Assembly (NCBI GenBank): GCA_903932885.1
Contig: CAIZHT010000054.1
Span: 1 to 6,954, forward strand
Direction of reading: 5' to 3'
DNA length: 6,954 nucleotides
Origin: an uncultured Actinomycetes bacterium
Lineage (GTDB): Bacteria; Actinomycetota; Actinomycetes; Nanopelagicales; Nanopelagicaceae
The translations under genes and the position numbers were made by a program. The notes under the pieces were generated by a model that was not told where the DNA came from, searched no databases, and worked only from the letters and a program-made list of their open reading frames with translations. Shown piece after piece: positions 1-6,095 of this stretch; position 1 is the first letter of the stretch; every line of letters begins with the position of its first letter.

Positions 1-1120
1 GCGCGCATTTAGCGCTGCATACACGGCTTTGAATGTTGCTCCTCCAACATATGAACCACGTGCAACTGGGCACATAACGCAGATGATTGAACTTATGCAA
101 TTACTTATTGAAAAAGGCGCTGCATATGCACCGGGTAATGGTGATGTTTATTTGGATGTTCGCAAACTCTCTTCTTATCTCACTCTTTCTCGTCAAAAGT
201 TGGATGATTTACAACCGGCTGCAGATGCCGATGAAGTAAATAAGAAAGATCCACGCGACTTTGCATTATGGAAAGGCGCTAAAGCAGGTGAGCCATCATG
301 GCCAACTCCTTGGGGTCCGGGGCGTCCTGGTTGGCATTTGGAATGTTCTGCAATGGCACATGCCTACCTTGGTGAAACGTTTGATATTCACGGCGGTGGA
401 TTAGATCTTGTATTCCCGCATCACGAGAATGAGATTGCACAATCAGAATCTGCGGGTTATGGCTTTGCCAAGCGTTGGATGCACAATGCCTGGGTGACGC
501 AATCTGGTGAGAAGATGAGTAAGTCACTTGGAAATACATTGCAAGTAGCAGAAATTCTCAAGCGAGTGCGTGGAATTGAATTGCGCTGGTATCTAGGAAG
601 TGCTCACTACCGTTCAATGTTGGAATATTCAGAAGCGGCACTCGATGAATCAGCGACAGCATTTAGGCGAATCGAAGCATTCCTACATCGAAGTGTTGAA
701 ATTATTGGCGCACTACCAACGCCTGTGATTAGTTCTGTATTCGCCGATGCCATGAACGATGATTTAGCAGTTCCAACAGCACTGGCATCTATTTCCGAAA
801 GCTTGCGTACAGGAAATACTGCAATTACAGATGGAAATAAGGCTCTCATTGCGCAAAGCGCTAACGAGATTCGTGGAGCGCTAGAAGTACTTGGTTGCGA
901 TCCATTCGATGCTGCCTTTGCTCAATCTGGAGGAGAAGATCTAACAGGTGCCCTCGATGGTGTTATTCAACTAGCACTAACCCAACGCGCAGCGGCACGA
1001 GAGCGAAAAGATTTTGCAGCATCAGATCAAATAAGAGATGGTTTATCTGCATTAGGAATAACGATTGAAGATACTGCACAAGGGCCACGATGGTCGATCT
1101 CACGAAGTGAAGGCGAATAA
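1..1120 (+). CDS. cysS: Cysteine--tRNA ligase (cysteinyl-tRNA synthetase), 5' end cut off by the window edge
   Basis: This class I synthetase charges tRNA-Cys with cysteine in the cytoplasm. The open frame runs in from base 2, so the TTG at 29 is an internal Leu codon, not the start. 372 residues are visible; by comparison with the 461-residue E. coli enzyme roughly 90 N-terminal residues, including the HIGH motif and the first zinc-ligand Cys, lie to the left. Visible family marks: EPRATGHI near the left edge; WHLECSAM with a zinc-ligand Cys codon at 344-346; FPHHENE with the matching zinc-ligand His (419-421) and Glu (431-433), at the same 25- and 29-residue spacing as in E. coli; and the KMSKS loop at 512-526. 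The C-terminal anticodon-recognition part ends with a typical RKDFAASDQIRD...GITIEDT...W stretch before TAA at 1118-1120. No frameshift is seen. The methyltransferase gene starts 2 nt later. Confidence 0.97.
   Translation, partial: RAFSAAYTALNVAPPTYEPRATGHITQMIELMQLLIEKGAAYAPGNGDVYLDVRKLSSYLTLSRQKLDDLQPAADADEVNKKDPRDFALWKGAKAGEPSWPTPWGPGRPGWHLECSAMAHAYLGETFDIHGGGLDLVFPHHENEIAQSESAGYGFAKRWMHNAWVTQSGEKMSKSLGNTLQVAEILKRVRGIELRWYLGSAHYRSMLEYSEAALDESATAFRRIEAFLHRSVEIIGALPTPVISSVFADAMNDDLAVPTALASISESLRTGNTAITDGNKALIAQSANEIRGALEVLGCDPFDAAFAQSGGEDLTGALDGVIQLALTQRAAARERKDFAASDQIRDGLSALGITIEDTAQGPRWSISRSEGE
1109..1113 (+). promoter_or_regulatory. Ribosome binding site of the methyltransferase gene
   Basis: GAAGG lies 9 nt before the ATG at 1123 and inside the last codons of cysS. 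It supports the ATG that gives a 2-nt gap to the cysS stop. Confidence 0.6.
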
Positions 1121-1122
1121 CA

Positions 1123-2133
1123 ATGGCCGGTAATTCAAGTCGAAAAGGCGCAGTGCGCGGATCTAAAAAAGGTCCATCAGGTGGTACAGGTGGAAATAAT
1201 AAACGTCGCTTAGAAGGTAAAGGTCCAACACCTAAAGCTGAAGATCGCCCATATCACGCAGCTGCAAAGCGTAAAAAAGCTGCAGAGAAAAAGGGCGACA
1301 AAGTAACGACAACGCGTCGTCCAAGTGATGCGCGACCTGCAACTACTCGATCAACTTCGCCACGTGCAAGCGCAGCGCGTAGTGATCGCGGACGCAGCGA
1401 TCGCGGTAAAGGTGAAATCGTTTCAGGTCGCAATGCAGTACTTGAAGCACTTCGCGAAAATGTTCCAGCAACAGAACTGTTAGTTGCACGTAGTATTGAT
1501 GTAGATGATCGCGTTGCTGAATCTTTGCAACTTGCACTTCATCATGGTCTGCCAATTCGCGAGAGTCATCGCGCAGAGATTGAAGGAATTTCACCTAATA
1601 GCCAAGGAATCATTCTTGCAATCAAGCCATATCAATATTCAAGCTTTGAAGAAATTTCTCAACGCGCAAAGCATCCTGCACTCATTGTCGCACTCGATGG
1701 CGTAACTGATCCACGCAATCTCGGTGCAATTGTTCGTACTGCTGCGGCATTTGGTGCAGCAGGCGTTGTAATGACAGAACGTCGCGCAGCAGGAATGACT
1801 GCATCTGCATGGAAGAGTTCAGCAGGAGCAGCGGCTCGTATGCCTATTGCTCAAGTAACGAACTTAGCTCGCACTATTGATGAAGCTAAGCAAAATGGCC
1901 TCTTTGTTGTTGGCCTCGATGGCGAATCAGATGTAAAAATCAATGAGATGAAGGTTGCTACAGAGCCACTCATGATTGTTGTTGGAAGTGAAGGAAAAGG
2001 TCTTGCTCGCCTCACGCGAGAGAAGTGCGACCTTGTCATCTCAATTCCAATCAATGCCTCTACTGAATCCCTCAATGCATCGATTGCGACTGCCATTACG
2101 CTCTTTTGGATAGATCAAGAGCGCCAAAAGTAA
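1123..2133 (+). CDS. rlmB: TrmH/RlmB-family 23S rRNA (guanosine-2'-O-)-methyltransferase
   Basis: SPOUT-class enzyme expected to use S-adenosylmethionine to methylate a ribose 2'-OH in 23S rRNA (G2251 in E. coli for RlmB). Of 336 residues, 1-96 form a Lys/Arg/Ser/Gly-rich, low-complexity tail, probably disordered and RNA-binding. Residues 98-170 (GEIVSGRNAVLEAL onward) match the substrate-binding domain. Residues 186-330 are the knotted catalytic domain: motif 1 DPRNLGAIVRTA (196-207, with Asn199 and Arg205), motif 2 GSEGKGL (288-294, Glu290), and motif 3 around STESLNASIA (313-322), whose residues form the trefoil knot and cofactor pocket. The ATG at 1123 is preceded by GAAGG at 1109-1113, inside the end of cysS, 9 nt upstream, so translation is likely coupled to cysS. 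A cysS-trmH pair is common in actinobacteria and the basic tail is usual there. Family is certain; the exact target base is inferred, and a TsnR-like or tRNA-acting relative is the alternative. Confidence 0.93.
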   Translation: MAGNSSRKGAVRGSKKGPSGGTGGNNKRRLEGKGPTPKAEDRPYHAAAKRKKAAEKKGDKVTTTRRPSDARPATTRSTSPRASAARSDRGRSDRGKGEIVSGRNAVLEALRENVPATELLVARSIDVDDRVAESLQLALHHGLPIRESHRAEIEGISPNSQGIILAIKPYQYSSFEEISQRAKHPALIVALDGVTDPRNLGAIVRTAAAFGAAGVVMTERRAAGMTASAWKSSAGAAARMPIAQVTNLARTIDEAKQNGLFVVGLDGESDVKINEMKVATEPLMIVVGSEGKGLARLTREKCDLVISIPINASTESLNASIATAITLFWIDQERQK

Positions 2134-2137
2134 TTTC

Positions 2138-2144
2138 GGAGAAG
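2138..2144 (+). promoter_or_regulatory. Ribosome binding site of the SGNH hydrolase gene
   Basis: GGAGAAG in the 13-nt gap after the methyltransferase stop codon. The GGAG core (2138-2141) ends 5 nt before the ATG at 2147 and fixes that start. Confidence 0.75.
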
Positions 2145-2146
2145 AA

Positions 2147-2932
2147 ATGTTGTATGAGCGTTTAATTATCTGTGGAGATTCCTTCAGCGAAGGAATGAGC
2201 GACCAAGTAATAAATGGCAAATATCGAGGGTGGGCAGATCGAGTTGCCGATGTCATGGCACAAGCTAATCCTGATTTCACTTACGTAAATTTGGCTGTTC
2301 GAGGAAAGCTTGTTAGGCAAGTAATTACTGATCAAGTGCCACAAGCAGAGAAATTCATAATGGGGAAAAATACTTTAGTTACATTTCATGCAGGTGCTAA
2401 TGATGCGCTGCGACCAAATTACAATCCTGATTTAGTTCTGCCTCTCTATTCAGATGCAGTGCGTAAGTTGGCAAGAACAGGTGCAACACTGATGCTATTT
2501 ACCGTATTGGAGCGTACGGGCAATGCGGGTAAGGCTGCCGATTTATGGGCTGCACGCTTTCATGCATTCAATGAAAATGTTCGCGCAGTTGCACAAGAAG
2601 TTGGCGCAATTGTTGCCGATGCCAATGAAGAGTCATTCTTCAATGACAGACGCTTCTTAGCTTTTGATCGACTTCACCTCAATCCCATGGGTCATGATCG
2701 CGTTGCACAAGCGGTATTAGAAAAGCTTGATTTGCCGAGTAATCCCAATTGGCGCAAACCATTACCGCCGACGCGAAAAATTCCGTGGTTGCGCAGCAAA
2801 GCAAATAGCGTTGCATGGTTCATCACTTTTGCATTGCCATGGCTATGGCGACGTGCGCGTGGAAAGTCATCCGGAGATGGACGTCTAGCTAAATATCCAG
2901 AGCCAATATCTTGGCCCATCACAAAGAGCTAA
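2147..2932 (+). CDS. SGNH/GDSL-family hydrolase (probable esterase or lipase, substrate unknown)
   Basis: A 261-residue serine hydrolase of the SGNH fold. Block I is CGDSFSEG with nucleophile Ser12 (GDS 10-12). Gly53 in AVRGKLV is the likely block II oxyanion-hole Gly. GAND (83-86) gives the block III Asn85. DRLHLNPMGH (174-183) gives block V with catalytic Asp174 and His177. There is no signal peptide: the first strand begins at residue 4, so the enzyme is expected to be cytoplasmic. The catalytic domain ends near residue 196. A tail of about 65 residues follows, rich in Arg/Lys/Pro, with a short Trp-rich hydrophobic stretch at 222-234 (WFITFALPWLW) followed at once by RRAR; it could touch the membrane but is too short for a confident transmembrane helix. 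The gene sits 13 nt after the methyltransferase with its own strong ribosome binding site, so it is probably in the same operon. Family members cleave acyl or acetyl esters of lipids, sugars or peptides; nothing here picks the substrate. Confidence 0.9.
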   Translation: MLYERLIICGDSFSEGMSDQVINGKYRGWADRVADVMAQANPDFTYVNLAVRGKLVRQVITDQVPQAEKFIMGKNTLVTFHAGANDALRPNYNPDLVLPLYSDAVRKLARTGATLMLFTVLERTGNAGKAADLWAARFHAFNENVRAVAQEVGAIVADANEESFFNDRRFLAFDRLHLNPMGHDRVAQAVLEKLDLPSNPNWRKPLPPTRKIPWLRSKANSVAWFITFALPWLWRRARGKSSGDGRLAKYPEPISWPITKS

Positions 2933-5900
2933 GAAAGAGTAGTAACGCTCCACTGCCACGTATGTGTACCTGTTGCAATCAAATACTCCTCTAATGTATC
3001 TGGTCCACAAGAAGCGGTACCGACTCCGCGATGCGCAGCATCAATATGGACAACAACATTGCCACACGGTTGCACCTCAACGTCATGAGTTGCATCAGCT
3101 AAATCACCTGCGCGGTTTGGCGTAACCGATACTTGATAAGGCTTCGCTAAATCAATTCGAATACCAGCACCAGTTGGGTCACTTATTTCAAACCAGCGAA
3201 CACCATTATGTCCACCATTTTCTTGTGGTCGAACATATGGAATGTATTGATTATCAATAGTTGAGTTCCAGCGATGAATGCGTCCAATTTTTCTATCTGG
3301 ATAGCTCTCATGTGGTCCATTTCCAAACCACGTGATATCAGTGAGTCCACCGCTTAGTTCGAAATTTGTTCCAACGCGAGCGACATCGCTTAGTTCCTTT
3401 GGAAGTAGAACACTTTCACTGACGGTAAAACCATTTTCTATAGGTGTGATGATTTGGGTGTGCTTGATTGCAAAACCAGTACTTGTTTTCCATATGCACT
3501 TGATAGTGACCTTCTTGGAATTTTCAGAAACTGTGCATTCTTCGCGACTCAGGTCGCGTAATCCCCAGCGCTCCCACCTTGTTGAGATATGGCCAATTCG
3601 ATCGTTATCAGTTGGTGCTCGCCATAATGAGAGTACTGGTGCAACTAATCCAAATGGAAGTTGAATTTCTGCGTATTCATTTATTGCGCCATCGAATTCA
3701 TCTGATGGCTTAGCAACTGGTTTGGCTTTAGCACGTGATGTAAGTGCAATCTGGCTCCAGCCAACTTCGGCCATAGTCGATGACCATGCAGTACTTGCCT
3801 TTGTGTGAATTGTGAAGGTAACGAAGCGCTCACCCTTTCCTTCTGCCTTGGAAAGGTGTGCGGATTTGATTGCAAATGCAGCCTTTTTGCGTGCTCCAAC
3901 TGATGGAAGTTTTGCAACTCCGCCATCTAAAACAAGGCCATCGCACGTGATAGACCAATGAATTTCAAAGGCCGATAGATCACTAAAGAATTGTTTGTTG
4001 AAGATTTCAAAGCGGCCTGTACTTGCACTCTTGGCTGTAATTACCGCAGGAGCAGCGAGTGCTTTGAATTCGTGCATTGCAGGCTTGGCTGTGCGATCAG
4101 GAAATACCAATCCATCACAGCAGAAATTTCCATCGTGCTTTGTCTCGCCGAAATCTCCACCGTATGCGGCGCGAGTACTTCCATCGGCCATTCGTTGATC
4201 AAGGCCGTGATCCCAGAATTCCCAGATAAATCCACCTTGCATGCCAGGAGTCTTTTCAATGAACTCCCAATACTCTGCAAGTGTTCCATTGCTATTTCCC
4301 ATTGCATGTGAATACTCACACATAATAAATGGACGATCTTGCTTTCCAGATTTTGCATATGCCATCACAGCACCGATTGCTGGATACATTGGACAAATAA
4401 TGTCTGTTACACCAACACCCTTGCGCCAATCACCATTGATTGCACCTTCATAATGCAATGGACGTGATGGATCAATGGAGCGTGCATATTCGGCGGCAGC
4501 TCGATGATTAGCGCCGATACCTGATTCATTTCCAAGTGACCACAAGATAACGCTTGGATGATGAATGTCGCGTTGAACCATTCTGCCAACGCGCTCAACA
4601 AATGCACCTGTATAACGTGGGTCTTCACACATTGAGTCATAGAAAGCATGTGATTCAATATTGGCTTCATCGATTACATAAAAACCAAGTTCATCGGTTA
4701 GATCTAAGAATGCAGGATCATTTGGATAATGTGATGTACGCACAGCATTGAAATTCCAACGCTTCATCTCCAATAAATCTTCACGCATATCATCACGTGT
4801 TAGAACTCGACCAGTGTGGCGGTTGAAGTCATGGCGATTGACGCCGTAGATAGTGATTGCTTTGCCATTGACTAATAGATCTTTTCCAACGACTCGAACA
4901 TCGCGGAAACCAATCTTTTGGCTACCTATTTGCAGGATTGTTCCATCGGGGGAAAGTAGTTCAAATGCCAAGGTGTACAAATGTGGAGTCTCAGCAGACC
5001 ACAGTGCAACCTTTGGAATTCGACTCTCTAGCAGTATTTTTCCAGGTACATCGGCTCGTACTTGAGCCAAAATCGCATCTGTTGCTTTAGAGACTGTGCC
5101 ATCCCAAGATTTACGCTTCTCGATTTCAGCGTGACGTGCTTTCTCAGATAGTTCGGTCCAATTTGGCGCAACTTTAGTAACTAAAGTTTTTTCTAGATTA
5201 GCGGCGCTAACTTTTGGAAGTTCTTCGATTCGTGCGCGAAGCGTATATCCATGTAAGTCATTGATTTCATTTGAAGAAATATGTGCCTCAATCTTCAAGG
5301 TTCCTGTTGAGTTATCTGCTTCAAGTCCAGCAGTTGTATAGAGGCGATCAATAAACACGCTATTAGTTGCGTAGAGTTTTACTGAACGTGAAATACCTCC
5401 GTGCCACCAGTGGTCTTGATCTTCGATAAATGTTGCATCGGACCATTTCACAACTGTGATTCGAACTGTGTTCTTGCCGCGCTCTAAGAAAGGAGTGATA
5501 TCAAATTCTGCCGCTAAGTGAGAATCTTTAGTGAGGCCAACTTCTTTGCCATTGATATGAATGAGAGCAACAGATTCGTATCCACCTAAGTGCAGAACAA
5601 TTCGCTTGCCACTCCAGGCTGATGGAATCTCAAAATCTCGTTCATAAATCCCAGTTGGATTGTTTTCTGGAACATTCGGTGGTTGTTCTTCAAATGGCAT
5701 TTGTACATTTGTATAAATGGGTTTATCGAAAAAGATTTGGCTATGTGGTTGCATTGTCCAAAGTCCAGGGACTTCAATTTTGCTCCACTTTTTGTGTGAT
5801 GTATCTGTTGGACTTGCTAATAATTGAAAGCGCCAAATGCCATCGAGTGAAATCTTCTCGAGATGTTCAATGTTGAGCATCGGTAGGCGATTGATTCCCG

Positions 5901-5934
5901 TAGTTTCAGGGCTGGTCCAATATTTAGAAATCAC
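2929..5934 (-). CDS. lacZ: Glycoside hydrolase family 2 beta-galactosidase, LacZ type
   Basis: Hydrolyses terminal beta-D-galactosides such as lactose. The 1001-residue length is close to E. coli LacZ (1024). Domains in order: jelly-roll sugar-binding domain (about 28-190), first Ig-like domain (about 192-345), TIM barrel (about 346-625), second Ig-like domain (about 627-735), and the C-terminal beta-galactosidase small-chain domain (about 745-1000). Residues matching E. coli by motif: Asn76 (YTN) and Asp174 (EDQD) in the substrate site; His368 (NRH) and His402 (SHYP); metal ligands Glu427 and His429 (ANIESH); acid/base Glu470 (LGNES); nucleophile Glu540 (MCEYSHAMGNS); Trp571. The equivalent of E. 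coli Trp999 falls in GTASCGP, where Cys replaces Trp, as I recall for many non-enterobacterial relatives. The start is GTG at 5934-5932, set by AGAAGGAG 6 nt upstream and an in-frame stop just beyond it. No signal peptide is seen, so it is cytoplasmic. Residues 240-298 are longer than in E. coli. The 3' end overlaps the hydrolase by 4 nt. A related GH2 specificity is possible, but the active site is that of LacZ. Confidence 0.95.
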   Translation of the reverse strand: MISKYWTSPETTGINRLPMLNIEHLEKISLDGIWRFQLLASPTDTSHKKWSKIEVPGLWTMQPHSQIFFDKPIYTNVQMPFEEQPPNVPENNPTGIYERDFEIPSAWSGKRIVLHLGGYESVALIHINGKEVGLTKDSHLAAEFDITPFLERGKNTVRITVVKWSDATFIEDQDHWWHGGISRSVKLYATNSVFIDRLYTTAGLEADNSTGTLKIEAHISSNEINDLHGYTLRARIEELPKVSAANLEKTLVTKVAPNWTELSEKARHAEIEKRKSWDGTVSKATDAILAQVRADVPGKILLESRIPKVALWSAETPHLYTLAFELLSPDGTILQIGSQKIGFRDVRVVGKDLLVNGKAITIYGVNRHDFNRHTGRVLTRDDMREDLLEMKRWNFNAVRTSHYPNDPAFLDLTDELGFYVIDEANIESHAFYDSMCEDPRYTGAFVERVGRMVQRDIHHPSVILWSLGNESGIGANHRAAAEYARSIDPSRPLHYEGAINGDWRKGVGVTDIICPMYPAIGAVMAYAKSGKQDRPFIMCEYSHAMGNSNGTLAEYWEFIEKTPGMQGGFIWEFWDHGLDQRMADGSTRAAYGGDFGETKHDGNFCCDGLVFPDRTAKPAMHEFKALAAPAVITAKSASTGRFEIFNKQFFSDLSAFEIHWSITCDGLVLDGGVAKLPSVGARKKAAFAIKSAHLSKAEGKGERFVTFTIHTKASTAWSSTMAEVGWSQIALTSRAKAKPVAKPSDEFDGAINEYAEIQLPFGLVAPVLSLWRAPTDNDRIGHISTRWERWGLRDLSREECTVSENSKKVTIKCIWKTSTGFAIKHTQIITPIENGFTVSESVLLPKELSDVARVGTNFELSGGLTDITWFGNGPHESYPDRKIGRIHRWNSTIDNQYIPYVRPQENGGHNGVRWFEISDPTGAGIRIDLAKPYQVSVTPNRAGDLADATHDVEVQPCGNVVVHIDAAHRGVGTASCGPDTLEEYLIATGTHTWQWSVTTLS

Positions 5935-5940
5935 ACAGAA

Positions 5941-5948
5941 CTCCTTCT
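5941..5948 (-). promoter_or_regulatory. Ribosome binding site that fixes the GTG start of lacZ
   Basis: On the minus strand this reads AGAAGGAG, a near-perfect anti-16S match, with 6 nt before the GTG at 5934. A second GTG at 5936-5934 overlaps it but is out of frame and followed at once by TGA. An in-frame TAG (5949-5947) rules out any longer start. The first in-frame ATG is codon 19 and has no comparable site. Confidence 0.85.
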
Positions 5949-5956
5949 ATTCGCGC

Positions 5957-5970
5957 GCCACCGTGATGGC
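5957..5970. repeat. Imperfect inverted repeat just upstream of the lacZ ribosome binding site
   Basis: GCCA-CCGTGA-TGGC: 4-bp perfect arms around 6 nt, lying 9 nt upstream of the lacZ ribosome binding site. It could be a small hairpin in the lacZ leader RNA or half of an operator. The arms are short, so chance is quite possible. Confidence 0.3.
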
Positions 5971-5972
5971 AG

Positions 5973-5986
5973 GAGAGAAGTCTCTC
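5973..5986. repeat. Perfect 6-bp inverted repeat, operator-like
   Basis: GAGAGA-AG-TCTCTC is a perfect palindrome apart from the 2-nt centre. Flanking GGC (5968-5970) and GCC (5988-5990) can extend it as a stem with a small internal loop. It lies 25-38 nt upstream of the lacZ ribosome binding site. There is no T-run on either side, so it is not an intrinsic terminator. It could be a repressor site for the lacZ/ppk1 region or an RNA hairpin. It lacks the central CG common in LacI-family operators. Confidence 0.4.
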
Positions 5987-6001
5987 AGCCCAAGCGCCTA
6001 C

Positions 6002-6023
6002 CTAGCGAATTTCGAAGGGCTAG
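6002..6023. repeat. 5-bp inverted repeat enclosing a nested short palindrome
   Basis: CTAGC (6002-6006) and GCTAG (6019-6023) can pair around a 12-nt loop. Overlapping it, CGAA-T-TTCG (6006-6014) and TTCGAA (6011-6016) are shorter palindromes. It could be a hairpin or a dimeric protein site; the function is unknown. Confidence 0.3.
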
Positions 6024-6045
6024 ACCGTGGGACGATTTATTCCTT

Positions 6046-6078
6046 GGTCGCTCTCTGGCTACCTTGCGTTCATCTACA
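6046..6078 (+). promoter_or_regulatory. Candidate 11-bp-phased direct repeats upstream of ppk1 (possible PHO box)
   Basis: Three adjacent 11-nt units start at 6046 (GGTCGCTCTCT), 6057 (GGCTACCTTGC) and 6068 (GTTCATCTACA). The third matches the actinobacterial PhoP half-site GTTCACC in 6 of 7 bases; the other two match in only 4 of 7. The block ends just before the ppk1 ribosome binding site, which suits a repressor position better than an activator one. PhoP control of ppk is known in Streptomyces; use here is inference from weak matches. Confidence 0.25.
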
Positions 6079-6079
6079 T

Positions 6080-6086
6080 AAGGGAG
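6080..6086 (+). promoter_or_regulatory. Ribosome binding site of ppk1
   Basis: AAGGGAG ends 9 nt before the ATG at 6096. An in-frame GTG at 6027 could extend the protein by 23 residues, but that stretch does not look like the PPK1 N-terminus, whereas the family pattern begins within a few residues of the ATG. Confidence 0.7.
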
Positions 6087-6095
6087 TCTTGCTAT

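Larger units (their letters stand above)
5935..6095. promoter_or_regulatory. Divergent lacZ/ppk1 spacer, expected to hold both promoters
   Basis: This 161-nt gap lies between two genes reading outward, so it must carry the promoter of each unless transcripts enter from elsewhere. I could not find a convincing -35/-10 pair on either strand. Positions 5951-6090 count to 77 G+C in 140 (55%), above the roughly 44% seen in sampled coding lines, although bacterial spacers are usually poorer in G+C than genes. It contains the inverted repeats and phased repeats listed separately. No tRNA or riboswitch class was recognised. Confidence 0.6.

Noticed and set aside
279..849. Minus-strand open frames opposite cysS
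   Set aside because: The plus-strand frame carries the zinc-ligand and KMSKS motifs of CysRS; the opposite frames show no family features.
1381..1406. Short tandem repeat of a 15-bp unit (AGYGATCGCGG twice) in the methyltransferase gene
   Set aside because: It encodes SDRG repeated in the low-complexity basic tail; such repeats are expected there and do not suggest a separate element.
3332..4751. Several plus-strand open frames of 65-110 codons opposite lacZ
   Set aside because: They are shadows of the well-supported LacZ reading frame, lack ribosome binding sites and give unrecognisable, Cys/Ser-rich translations.
5970..6010. GGGCTGAGAG on the minus strand as a TPP riboswitch, or GGAGAG/TCTCTCAG on the plus strand as a glycine riboswitch
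   Set aside because: The other conserved parts are missing: no CCTGAT block for TPP, and no aptamer between the short complementary arms for glycine, which here enclose only a few bases.
6002..6023. TTCGAA as the T-loop of a tRNA
   Set aside because: The flanking bases do not form the 5-bp T stem, and no acceptor or anticodon stem can be fitted on either strand.
6075..6095. TACATA or TGCTAT as a ppk1 -10 box
   Set aside because: Neither has a fitting -35 at 16-19 nt, and both lie within or beside the ribosome binding site, too close to the start codon.
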